64,000 nucleotides of DNA from Aquilaria yunnanensis. Taxonomy: Eukaryota > Streptophyta > Magnoliopsida > Malvales > Thymelaeaceae. Positions 42,546-53,604 of the stretch are shown one piece after another; position 1 is the stretch's first letter, and each line of letters opens with the position of its first letter. The DNA is taken from contig CM077598.1 in the NCBI GenBank assembly GCA_039654915.1, forward strand, positions 67,174,041-67,238,040, written 5' to 3'. The position numbers were made by a program, and so were the translations under genes. Under the pieces are notes generated by a model. That model saw only the letters and a program-made list of their open reading frames with translations. It did no database searches and had not been told where the DNA came from.

Positions 42546-43639
42546 CCATGTTGCCAATGATCATAAATCACATTTATGATCATAAGGAATGAGCAGTGCC
42601 TAGCAACACATGGTTGGTCGGTCCAGTATGCATGTTCTCCAACTTGTACCCATATGTAGACTAGATATCTCATATTAGTCTCTACATATGCTAGTCATTA
42701 TGTATTATTGCGACCCGCTCCACAATTATACTAAACCAAGGACATTTGAGAATATCATTATTCTAGGGTTACAATTATGTTTATTACATTACCCAAAAAC
42801 AAAACAACAAATATAATTGCTGGATTAATTCCTTAATAAAATATCATGACTCAATGTGCAAAAATACAATCATCTCATGATTGGCTTTTGGGCACAACAC
42901 TAACAATAACTCCTTGGCACCTGTAACCATAATGGGTTTCCAAGAATTGTCCACCACCTTCACCTAGCAATTTATAGGGAGCAAGCTGGGTGAAGATGCC
43001 TGTTGAAATGTTTGACACAGCCCAAAAGAATGGGGTGACCGTTCGGCAATATGTCGAGAGATTCAACAGAGAAGCACTTAGTGGTCCGGACTTTCGCCCC
43101 AAGATCCGAATCCTCACAATAATCGGAAGGTTGAGGAGGGATTCGCAGCTCTTCTATGGGTTCTCAAAAGATCCCCCAAACACCCTTGGTGAATTTTACC
43201 GAATAGCAGAAGAATATATGACAGTAGAGGAACTGAGAATGGGAGGTCTGAAGTCTGAGCATCATCAATTTGAAGGTCATAGTCAGTAACCTCGGTATCA
43301 GGCTGAGGGAGGAGGCAGACCTCAAAAGTCTAAGGGGAGAAAGCCAGTGACATTCACCCCCCTCAGACTACAAGGGAAAATATCCTCATGGCCTTGGAAA
43401 GGCAAGGAACTTCAATCAAATGTCTGAAGGCCATGACCTCAGATAAGAGAAAGAACATGAAGAAGTACTACCAATTTCACCATGACCATAGGCATGATAT
43501 CGAGGATTGCTTCCAAGTAAGGAAGTACATTGAATCCCTAATCAAATAAGGGCAACTTTGGCGTTACTTATGGATGTCATTGCCTAATGCTCGGGAAAAA
43601 AATAGATGATGAGAGAAAAGGAGAAGATGAGGAGTATGA

Positions 43640-46600
43640 CTCCGGCAGATGACAAACTAACAAGAGCCACAAAAAGCACCCCCACCTTCAGCTGGGGTTA
43701 TCCAAACCATAACCACTGGACTACCCTCAGTTGAAAGAAAGAGAAAGGTGAGGGAGATTGCATTGATGGAGTATGACAACCTGATGAATAAGCTGACATG
43801 AAGTGATGGGTCGGTTGAGAAGTTCCCACATGACGATCCTCTCCTGATCATGGAAAGGATTGAAAACTGGGATGTGAAGAGGGTGCTCATTGATGACGGG
43901 TCAAATGTTAATGTCCTGTTCATCCACCTATTGCAAAACTTGGGTATTTCTAAGGGTGATCTCAATCCTGTGACCTCGTCCTGTTACCACCTCATAAAAT
44001 GGAAGAATTACAAGTGTGTCATAATGGCTAAAAACCATTATATTGTGTAATTCTCACCATAGTGATTGAAGTGTGGGGGGTAAAAGGCATGATCAACACC
44101 TCCTTAAAAGTGTTCCAAGTTGGTAACTTGGCCCCCAAGAAAAGCCTTAAGGATTGCTTGTTTGTCAAGCAACCTATGGACTTTTTTGTAAGGTTTTGGA
44201 AATTCGGGTACTCAATTGCAAAAGTCTCAGGAAAGAGACTTTGAGAGTTATGGGAAGGATATGAATGGTATGAAAGTGCTATTGGAGGACCAAATTGCTC
44301 ATGGAAGACAAGTTTGGACAAAGGAAACACTAAAGGCAATAACGACATAAATGTCCTAGTGTAAACCTTAAGGTGTTCAAGCTTTTGACTTAAGTCTAAG
44401 GGTGGAATTTTGGGGTTATCCCACCATGGGGGAGGCAGCCATGACTTGATAATTAGTCAAAAATGTTGGGCACATGTGTACCAATCAGTTTAAGACAAAG
44501 AAACCATTAGTGAGAAAGAAAATGACATAAAGCAAGGTTAAGCTTGTTAAGTGTGTTTTGTGCCTTTAAGCTCATTTTAAGTCCATTTAACTGGCCAAAT
44601 CACTTATCCCACTCTCATTTTCGTCCTCCCCCAGCCCAAGAACACAACCATACTTCCTCCATAGCCACCACACCTTCAAACCTGTAATTGATTGAAATTG
44701 AAGGCAAAAGGAAGCAATTGGAAGCAAACTAGAGCTATTTCTTGCATACTTCAAGGATCAAGCTTGATTTTCGGCCTACCCACTTTGGTAAGGGTTCTCT
44801 TGCTCTCATGGGTTGTTTTTTGTATTTTCAAGCAACCATGGAGCTAGGACTAAGCTTCGAAGAGAGCCATGAGCTTGATGAACCAAGCTTAGTGAGGGGG
44901 GTGCACTTATTGAAGGTTTTGTGACCTAGTGTGAAGTGCACAGTGATGGCAGCGAATTTCTGGGTTTCTAGGGCCCAAAAGTTAGTACTAACTAGTTTTA
45001 AAATCCTCCTAGGACCAAGCATTAGCTTGAGGAGGGCTGCCATAGTGATTTGGTTATGTTTATTATGTGTTTTATGGACTAACCTATGGTATATGCTGCT
45101 GCCACATTTCATGTGTTTGTTGTTTGTGTTTGGCTGCTGCATTTGGTTGCTATATCTTGTATATATGCATTGTGGTTTTTGTGTTTTAGTGTCTTTGGAT
45201 GCAGGTTTTAATGATGGTTACAGTGCCTATTGAATCCAAGTGCTACCCTTACTAAGTTTCTCAATGAAACTTACTCCCCTCAATTCTGTCATTTCAGGTC
45301 CAGCAGAAAGACCACCTTCAAACTAACCTTTTTGGTTTGATTTTTGATCTGAAATTTCAGGTAAATGAACTTCCATATGTCTATTTATGATTTGGAAAGT
45401 TTGGTGATTTTAGGAGCACATTTGGTATTTTTAATGGTGGTACTTACTGTGTTGTGCAGCAGCTGTCCAGCATCCTGTTTTTTGAGTCCATTGTGTCTCA
45501 GGACCTCCTATAACCTAGGGTGCGTATTTAGCTGAGTTAAGACCACATTGTAGTGCATGTATGCATGTACATGTAGTGTATGTAAGATGCTACAAGTATG
45601 TGAACATTTGAGTAATGTTTTGGCTATGTAAGTGATGTGGTGTAAAGCTGCCTAAGTGTGAATGATAGGCTGCTTACTTATAAATTCTGTTTTGGTCACA
45701 TAAAGTTGCTAGATGCAAGAGAATGTAATTAATATGTGTATTGGACATGTATGGGATAGCCTTGGAGGGCTTTCCCCTTGTGAATGAAGTGTTTGCATGG
45801 TTTGGAAAAATTGTATGGGCAAAATGGTCCAAAAGTTGCCAGAATTTCGACCATGTACCTAAAGTTTAATATCTCCCTGTGTAGAATGAATCTTGGTATG
45901 AAATTTTGACCACACCTAGAGAACATCTATAGGTTGAACTGGAATTTTTAATTTATGGATTTGGATCCTTGTAGCCAAAGATATGATGTTGCAAAATTGG
46001 CTGAGTTACTGTTCATTTGGTCAGAATTTTATAACCAACTTAAAAAATCCATAACTTGGTCCATAGGTGGGCTATTGATGTAAAAAAAAATTCCTTGGTT
46101 TTCTCTAAGTCTCTACTTGATAATGGAGGAAATAAACTAGGGGGTATGGGGCTAGAATTATACAGTTTATTAGTGGAAGTTACAGGTGCAGTAGCTGGCC
46201 ACTACAACTTAACAAGATTGCCTAATGTGTGGAAGCCAAAACTAAGACTTGTGCTAGTGTTTTCCTTCTTTGCTGCCATGGTGTGCATGAAATGTGAATA
46301 TGTGTGTGATGGTTGGACCAATACGCATGTATTTACATAGTGCCCAAGAGGGCAACTTGGGTATGCACACTAAGGGTAGTGTTCTGTTGGCCTACAGAAC
46401 ATTACCAATCCTGGGAGTCTAAATGCACAGTTTTGGCACCATAATTGGACTACCCCGGAGTGGGTAACTTGTCCACCTTTGGAGTTGGTCCCTCGGAACT
46501 CCTAGTGCTTGGATGGATTGAACTACCCTTGATGCTGAGGGGTACCTCAATCCAGACCAAGGAAGAACTCTTTGCTCCCACTATGATGAGGTTCATCGCC

Positions 46601-46780
46601 TTAGATGTCCCATCTTCATACAATGCCATCCTCGGAAGATAGACATACGGCAACCCTCACCTCCGAGCAGATGTGAAATACCTAACTGTCACATTCGAGG
46701 AAAAAGAGGGTGACACAGAAATATTCATCAACCAAGTCGAAGTTAGGAAAGTGTTTGTGAAAGGAAGGTAGAGTCTCGCC
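43640..46780 (+). pseudogene. pol: Tat-E protease, split by H1
   Basis: The left part has the active site VLIDDGSNVNVLFIHLLQNL (about 43877-43936) and ends in DLNPVTS at 43981. The right part resumes at 46470 with STFGVGPSELLVLGW, SSYNAILGR and VKYLTVTFEEKEGDTEIFIN. Joined, they match the Tat-B protease (12441-12896). Beyond the insertion, a stop in about the tenth residue after SSYNAI breaks it. Confidence 0.85.
43982..46469 (+). repeat. H1: complete solo LTR-like element H
   Basis: 2,488 bp. It starts TGTTACCACCTC and ends GAGTGGGTAACT; H3 shows that the original end is GGTAACA, giving TGTTACC/GGTAACA inverted ends. The TSD is CGTCC (43977-43981) and TGTCC (46470-46474), one mismatch. No coding frame. 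By structure it is a long solo LTR; no internal region of this family appears here. Confidence 0.8.
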
Positions 46781-46899
46781 AAAGTCCACATGCAAACTTT
46801 GGGGGAGAAGAACACGACTGGGAAAGATGCAATAGAAATGGAAATGGGTGATGTTGAAAAAATAGAAACTAAGGATGTAGAACTTGTCCTTGGTTGAAG

Positions 46900-48335
46900 T
46901 ACCTGAGCTGGAAAAAAACTTGTATCCCTTCTATTAATGAACAAAGATTTATTCGCTTACCCCTCAAAGGATATGCCCGGAATAGATCTGGGTATAATTC
47001 AACACAGTCTTAAGGTATGCCCTAAAGCGAGGCCGGTTCAGCGAAAAAAGCATAACCTCGTGAAGCATAAGAACAGTTTCGTCAAGACCAAAATCCAATG
47101 ATTAGTGGAAGTAGGCATAATAAAGTAAGTCAAGTACCCTAAATGGCTTAGCAATGTTGTCATTGCGACGAAGGAAGGGTGCGATAAACTCTGAATGTGC
47201 ATTGACTTCTAAAATATTAATGACGCATGTCCAAAGGACTTATATCCTTTGCCATCAATAGATCGATTAGTAAACTCCACTGATGAATATGGTCTACTTA
47301 GATTCCTCAACACTTTCAATGGATATTACTAGATTCAGATTAATCTCAAAGAAAAGGAAAAAATAACATTCATCATCGAAGTCAGGACCTACTGCTATGT
47401 CAGAATGCCTTTTAGCCTCAAGAATGCAGGAGCCACATGTCAGAGGCTGATGAATAGGGTGTTTGGCTCCCAGATTGGGAGAAACATGGAAGTGTACGTC
47501 GACGATATGATAGTTAAAATTAAATCACCTAATAGTCATACCACAGACTTGGGGGAAACATTCTAACAGCTTCAAAAATTCAAAATCTGTCTTAACCCTG
47601 AAAAGTGAGTGTTTGGGGTAACTGCTAGCAAATTCCTCGGCTTTATGGTATTCGAAAGAGGTATAGATACAAATCGAAAGAAGGTTAAGGCCCTACTTGG
47701 GTTTCGTACTCCCATAACTACCAAGGACATATAGAGGGTCACTGGGCACATAATGGCTCTTGGAAAATTCATCTTCAGATACAGAGATCGGTTCTGACCA
47801 TTCTTGAAAGTGCTCACCAAAGTAGCCAAAAATGAAGGCAACCTTGATTCCAAAGAATGCCCTTGGAATGAAGGTTGCCAAAAGGCTTGGGAGAACCTCT
47901 GATCCTCTACCTTGTAGTTACCGAGAAAGCAGTAAGCTTGGTACTGCTGAGGGAAGAAGAAGGAGGAAAACAGTGGTCGGTATATTACGTCAACAAGTTT
48001 TTGCACGGTGCTGAAGTCAAGTACTCACTACTGCAAAAAGCCACCTATGCCTTAGTCATGGCAAGTAGAAGGCTCTGGCCATATTTCCAAGGACACTCTA
48101 TCACAGTCTATAGTAACCTAGCTGTTCGGGATGTCATGAAGAAGGTGGATCATTTGGGCCGACTATCAAAATGGTGTATAGAGCTCGGAGAATATGACAT
48201 CATGTACGAAGCTAGAAAGGCCATAAATGGGCAAGCTTTAGAAGATTTTATTACTGAATTGCCCAAGATCGAGGACACTCTCAATAACCTTAGAAATGAA
48301 GAACTCGAATGGGCATTGTTTGTATGTGGCACTTC
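46900..48335 (+). pseudogene. pol: Tat-E reverse transcriptase and RNase H, cut by H2
   Basis: RT motifs: MCIDF, NINDACPKDLYPLPSIDRLV (about 47200-47270), NAGATCQRLMNRVF and the YVDD box at 47495-47506. Then FLGFMVFERGIDTNRKKVKA, a connecting region, and RNase H with LVLLREEEGGKQWSVYYVNK and YFQGHSITVYSNLAVRDVMK (47939-48140). The first Asp motif of RT has decayed (FLNTFNGYY). The frame has many stops. The second RNase H begins LEWALFVCGTS and is interrupted at 48335 by H2. Confidence 0.88.
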
Positions 48336-48652
48336 TGCTACCACCTCACAAAAATAGGAGAATTACAAGTGTGGCATAATGGTCAAAAAGCCATTATATT
48401 GTGTAATTCTCTTCATAGTGATTGAAGTGTGAGGGGTAAAAGGTATAATGAACACCTCCTTAAAAGTGTTCCAACTTGGTAACTTGGCCTCCAAGAAAAG
48501 CCTTAAGGATTGCTTGTTTGTCAAGCAACCTATGGACTTTTTTGTAAGGTTTTAGAAATTTGGGTACTTAATTGTAAAACTCTCAAGAAAGAGCTTTTGC
48601 AGAGTTATGAGAATGATATGAATGGTATTAAAGCGCTATTGGAGGACCAAAT

Positions 48653-49631
48653 TGTTGGGTTTCGGGAGCCATTATTAATACAAAATTAAAGTGAAACCAT
48701 AACCCAAATAATTAGCCCATGCACGCTAATGATCCAAATAGCTTTATGTGTGCGACCCAATAGGCTCTTGCCACATTGGCAATGATCATAAATCACATTT
48801 ATGATCATAAGCAATGAGCGGTGTCTAGCAACACATCATTGCTACCCAAGTGACAAGATTGTCGGTGATTCGACTAAACCTTTATGATCATCATCGATAT
48901 ATGCCATTGTCCCTTTATCCAAGATATCAAGACTAAGCATGAGACATGGAATGTGTCATTCTCGTATAGCCCAATCTTTGGTTTCTTGATTACCGAGTAG
49001 ACCAACTTAAACTGATGACATTGATATCGTATATCAACTCATCCGAGCATGGCCATGCATTTTCTAAGTCTCACTCTATTAAGGGGCCCGAAGATATCAC
49101 TCCCGTTACATAAGAGGGACAAATCTCATCTTGATCATACAAATCCCTCCGCACGATATGTGACATACCCAATGACCTCCTTCAAGTTCACTTAGTTACG
49201 AACAACAAAGGAAAGTATCAAAGTATGTGACTCACATGTAGGGAACCTTGATGATCTTAGGTCGAACGACAACATATACCATGATCACTATGAGAATCAC
49301 TTATGACACTCATATAACGATCCATGTATCGTTCTCCCGGTGGGTCGGTCCAGTACACAAGTTCTCCAACTTGTACCCATATGCAGACTACATCTCATAT
49401 TAGTCTCCACATATGCTAGTCGTTATGTGTTATTGCAACCCGCTCCACAATAATACTAGACTAGGGACGTTTGAGAATATCATTATTCTAGGGTTACAAT
49501 TATGTTTGTTAAGTTACGCAGAAACAAAACAACAAACATAATTGCTGGATTAATGCCTTAATAAAATATCATGACTCAATCTGCAAAAACACAATCATCC
49601 CATGATTTGCCTTTTGGGCACAACACTAACA
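48653..49631 (-). repeat. Cop 3' LTR, internally deleted
   Basis: 979 bp against ~1,413 in the solo copies. About 430 bp is missing between the terminal GGCTCCCGAAACCCAACA and the AATTTCGTATTAATAATGG region, removing the TATA box. The remaining sequence carries the variants of solo LTRs 2 and 5. Confidence 0.9.
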
Positions 49632-49643
49632 ATCTCCCACTTG
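49632..49643 (-). other. Cop polypurine tract
   Basis: On the minus strand, AAGTGGGAGAT abuts the LTR start TGTTAGTG. Confidence 0.85.
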
Positions 49644-49702
49644 CACTAAAGCCAATCATCCATGTATCTAGTACTAATGGACCTAGAATGGCTAACATGC
49701 TT

Positions 49703-51490
49703 CTACTGCATAAGGGGCTTTGTCAGTGGATCAGCAATGTTGTTGTCTGTCGAAGTCCTGCACATCCTTACATCACCCTTCTCGATGATCTCCCTGATGA
49801 GATGATAGCATCGGAGTATGTGTTTGGATCGCTGGTGAGATCGAGGTTCCTTAGCTTGTGCGATTGCTCCATTGTTGTCACAATAGAGCTCTATCGAGTG
49901 GACAATGCTTGGAACCACTCTAAGTTCAGTGATGAACTTCTTGACCCAAACTGCCTTCTTCACAGCATCAGAGGCGGCAATGTACTCAGATTCTGTTGTA
50001 GAGTTAGCCACTGTCTCTTGCTTTGAACTCTTCCAGGTCACAGCAACACCACCAATACAAAACACATAACCAGATTGCGATCTAAAATCATCCTTATCGG
50101 ATTGGAAGCTTGCATCGGTGTAACCCCTTACAATGAGCTCATCTTCACCTCCAAAGACCAAGAATGCATCCTTAGTCCTTCGTAAGCACTTAAGGATGTT
50201 CTTAACAGTTGTCCAGGGACTCTCACTAGGGTTTGATTAGTACCTACTCGTCATGCTTAAGGCATATGAGACATCAGGATGAGTACATATCATGGCATAC
50301 ATGATAGATCCAATTGCTGAAGCATATGGAATCTTACTCATGCGTTCTCTCTCCTCGGGTGTACTCAGACATTGAGATCTAGAAAGAGTTATACCATGTA
50401 ACATGGGCAAGAATCCTTTCTTGGAATCTTGCATGCTAAACCTCTTTAGCACCTTGTCAATGTATGTACTTTGACTTAGGCCAAGAAGCTTTCTAGATCT
50501 ATCTCCATAAATCCTGATGCCTAACACATAGGCTGCTTCACCCAAGTCCTTTATAGAGAAACATTTCCCTAGCCAAGTCTTCACAGACTGTAGCTCAGGA
50601 ATGTCATTCCCGATGAGTAGTATGTCATCTATATACAACACCAAGAAGACAATAGCGCTCCCACTAACCTTCTTGTAGACACAAGGTTCATCTTCATTTT
50701 TGATAAAACCAAACTCTTTGATTGCATCATCAAAACAAAGATTCCAACTTCGAGAAGCTTGCTTCAGTTAATAAATGGACCTTTGCAACTTGCACACTTT
50801 ATTGGCATTCTCAGGAGTGACAAAACCCTCAGGTTGTGTCATGTACACATCCTCAAGTAGCTTTCCATTCAGGAATGCAGTTTTCACATCCATTTGCTAT
50901 ATCTCATAATCATAGTGTGCAGCATAGCAAACAAAATTCAGATGGATTTAAGCATAGCAACTGGTGAAAAAGGTTCATCATAGTCAATACCATGAATTTG
51001 CTTGAAACCTTTTACAACCAATTATCCCATAAAGGTAATCACATTACCATCCATGTCAGTTTTCTTCTTGAAAACCCATTTGCACCCTATGGGTTTTACC
51101 CCTTTAGGTGGGTCAACCAAAGTCCGTACTTGGTTTTCATACATGGATTCCATCTCGGATTTCATGGCCACTAGCCACTTCTCAGAGTCAGGCCCTGACA
51201 TAGCTTATTGGTAGGTTGTGGGCTCATCCTGATCCATGAGCATCATATCACCAGTGTGAGTCATGAGAAATCCATATCTCTTAGGCTCACGCCGAATCCT
51301 ACCAGACCTACGTGGGCTCTGTGCTACAGGAACAGACTCTTCAACCACAACATCTTGTAGTGTCTGTTCAGGTTCCATTTCAGGTTCGATGTCTTCTTGT
51401 TGTTCTTGAATTTCTTCAAGTTCTACTTTCCTCCCACTAGTTTCTTACTAGTTTCTTTAGAGACAAACTCTTTCCCTAAAAGGACACCAG
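49703..51490 (-). pseudogene. pol: Cop reverse transcriptase and RNase H
   Basis: RT: the YIDD box is in VLYIDDILLIGND at about 50640-50605, followed by LGEAAYVLGIRIYGDRSRK, LSQSTYIDKVLKRFSM and PYASAIGSIMYAM. The N-terminal part (50650-51490) is recognisable but has stops. RNase H is 50161-49703, an open 152-codon frame with GYTDASFQSD, SSKQETVANSTTESEYIAAS, IELYCDNNGA and the usual C-terminus NIADPLTKPL. A frame break lies between them (about 50162-50236). Closest by eye to the Tork/Angela group of plant Copia, but that is a loose call. Confidence 0.9.
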
Positions 51491-51491
51491 T

Positions 51492-52715
51492 TCAAGCAAT
51501 AAACACTTTTTGCTCAGAAGGATTGTAGAAATAGTAACCCTTTGTTTCTTTAGGATACCCAACAAAAAGACATTTTTGAGATTTGGGCCCTAGTTTGTCA
51601 GAGCATTGACATTTCACATAAGCGTCACAGCCCCAAATCTTCATAAAAGACAAATTGCGACGCCTCCCACTCCAAATCTCATATGGTGTCTTTTGAACCG
51701 ATTTAGATGGAACTCGGTTTAGTGTAAAAGCGGCTGTCTCTAGAGCTTGTCCCCAAAAGGAGTTTGGAAGGTCTGCTTGACTCATCATAGAGCGAACCAT
51801 GTCTAACAGAGTTTGATTTCTCCTTTCAGATACACCATTCCATTGAGGTGTAGCTGGTGGAGTGAGTTGTGATACTATACCACACTCCTTCAGATAGTCA
51901 AGGAATTGTCGATCCAAGTACTCTCCACCTCGATCTGATCAAAGCACTTTGATACTCTTCCCAAGTTGATTTTCTACTTCATTCTTGAATTCTTTGAACT
52001 TTTCAAAGGATTCTAACTTGTTTCTCATAAGATACACATAGCCATATCTGCTGAAGTCATCATTGAAAGTAATGAAGTATTGGAAACCTCCTCTAGCTTG
52101 TGTAGACATAGGGCCACATACATCACTATGTATGAGTCCTAGTAAGTCATTAGCACTTTCACTTTGCCCTGTGAATGGGGCTTTGGTCATCTTGCCCAAA
52201 ACACATAAGTCATATGTCTTATATGATTCAAAATCAAATGAGTCCAAGAGTCCATCCTTATGGAGCTTGGATATGCGGGTCTCATTTATATGGCCCAAGC
52301 GACAGTGCCAGAGATAGGTCAGGTTCGAATCATTTAATCTGACCTTCTTGGTATTCACATTATAGATTGGATCTTCGAGGTCTAGAACATACAACCCATT
52401 GCTAAGTTGAGCACTTCCATAAAAGATTTCATTCAAATAAATAGAACAACATTTGTCCTTTATTATAAATGAAAAACCTTTCTTGTCCAAACAAGAAACA
52501 GAAATCAAATTTCTACTAATAGTAGGCACAAAGTAGTAGTTGTCTAATTCTAAAACTAATCCACTAGGTAAAGTGAGAACATAAGTCCCTACAGCTAAGG
52601 CAGCAACCCTTGCCCCACTTCCAACACGTAGGTCCACTTCACCTCGGGCCAATCTTCTACTTCTACTTAGATCTTGCATACTTGCACAAATGTGAGATCC
52701 ACATCCAATATCCAA
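51492..52715 (-). pseudogene. pol: Cop protease, GAG-pre-integrase and integrase
   Basis: From 52715: protease active site MDIGCGSHIC, where the usual catalytic DTG reads DIG. Then ISRNLISVSCLDKKGFSF, the GAG-pre-integrase box YLWHCRLGHINETRISKLHK (about 52310) and integrase with IHSDVCGPM and FITFNDDFSRYGYVYLM. The frame is stopped once by TGA at about 51938, in the motif that in relatives reads RSDRGGEY; this is a CpG-type CGA-to-TGA change. Beyond it, 51917-51492 is open with PPATPQWNGVSERRNQTLLD, including the catalytic Glu. Nearly intact apart from these lesions. Confidence 0.92.
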
Positions 52716-52759
52716 TACCCAAGAAGAGGAAGTAGAAAAGTTAGCCTCTATAACAAAAA

Positions 52760-53604
52760 TACCTCAAGTGGAAGTCTTACTTCCCTTTTCCTTAGCAAGT
52801 TCTTCAAGATAGAGCTTGCAGTTGCACTTCCAGTGTCTAGGTTGCTTACAATGGAAGCACTCTCCTTCCTTTTCCACACCACCCTTTGGTTTCAGTGCAG
52901 CTGAAGAAGAATTAGCATTGGACTTTCCATTAGCTTTATCTTTCTTCTTGTTGGCTTTTCCTTTTCCTTTGCCCTTTTAAACCATCAAAATGGGCTTAGC
53001 CTTCTTAAGGTTTTGCTTAGCAGTTCTCAACATGTTGAGCAATTCAGGGAGGGACTTGTCAAGGTCGTTCATGTTATAGTTCATGACGAACTGACTGTAG
53101 CTTTCAGGCAACGATTGCAAGACTACATCAATAGCCAACTCTTACTAAAGAGCAAATCCAAAATTCTCAAGATTCTCAATGTACCCAATCATCTTGAGCA
53201 CATGAGGACCCACGGTACTTCCTTCAGATATCTTGCACTAAAACAATGCCTTAGAGGTCTCAAACCTCTCATGCCTAGCTTGCTATTGGAAAAGCATTTT
53301 GAGATGTCGATCATATCGAACGCCCCATGTTCTCATGTTGCTTCTGAAGCTCAGATTCCATAGTAATAAGCATGAGGGATGCAACATCCAAAGCATCATA
53401 AGAATGCCTCTTGTGATCATCCCTTTCAGCTCTTGGAGCAGTGGCAGCAGGCTCATTCGGAATGGGCTGCTCTAGGACATAAGCCTTTCTCTCTTACTTG
53501 AGGACTATTCTCAAGTTTCGGTACCATTTGAGAAAGTTGGTCCAATTCAGTTTTTCCTTCTCAAGGATCGATCGCAACGAAAGTGTCGATGTGTTTTCTG
53601 CCAT
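52760..53604 (-). pseudogene. gag: Cop gag
   Basis: ATG at 53604 (MAENTSTLSLRSILEKEKLN), then WYRNLRIVLK followed by a stop where relatives have Gln. ERKAYVLEQPIPNEP and SELQKQHENMG follow, and a CCHC zinc knuckle CFHCKQPRHWKCNC lies near 52855-52815. Several stops. Gag would form the particle. Confidence 0.85.

Larger units (their letters stand above)
36246..42905 (-). repeat. Cop solo LTR 6, containing TRG and an internal deletion
   Basis: On the plus strand it starts TGTAGGGTTTC and ends GCACAACACTAACA. The TSD is perfect: ATAAC at 36241-36245 and 42906-42910. It is split by TRG (36804-42545 plus one CCATG). About 0.5 kb is missing between AGCAACACAT and GGTCGGTCCAGT (near 42610), compared with the other Cop LTRs. 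Confidence 0.9.
35456..43560 (+). pseudogene. gag: Tat-E gag, split by Cop solo LTR 6 and TRG
   Basis: Starts at the ATG at 35456 (METQHSKDKGILQFAP). The first part (to 36245) includes PLTVTMGLLFDFQCSIVAEM, homologous to the Tat-B gag start. After the insertion (36246-42905) the frame resumes with PVTIMGFQELSTTF (with a disrupted base), FDTAQKNGVTVRQYVERFNR (about 43009-43070) and, near 43470-43510, a nucleocapsid-like YYQFHHDHRHDIEDCFQ. Many stops. Joining the flanks across the TSD ATAAC restores the AWYNSLAP motif seen in Tat-B, which proves where the insertion occurred. Confidence 0.85.
32343..48335 (+). mobile_element. Tat-E: Ty3/Gypsy Tat-type element, 5' part, heavily nested
   Basis: Plus-strand order: 5' LTR (32343-35415), primer site, gag, protease, RT and RNase H up to the start of the second RNase H. 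The host sequence stops at 48335, where H2 is inserted, and should resume right of the window. Insertions: J3 in the LTR, Cop solo LTR 6 (with TRG inside) in gag, H1 in protease and H2 in RNase H. Removing each insertion restores the Gypsy gene order. Confidence 0.9.

Noticed and set aside
42122..42673. 183-codon frame on the minus strand
   Set aside because: It is antisense to the TRG 3' LTR and runs into the Cop LTR. The 5' LTR has a similar, shorter antisense frame. No protein motif; a chance frame in a repeat.
45540..45620. GCATGTATGCATGTACATGTA palindromic stretch in H as an origin or binding site
   Set aside because: Simple alternating purine-pyrimidine sequence, only loosely kept in H2 near 63805; no further support.
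49571..50026. 151-codon frame on the plus strand
   Set aside because: Shadow of the Cop RNase H frame on the minus strand, which has clear catalytic motifs.
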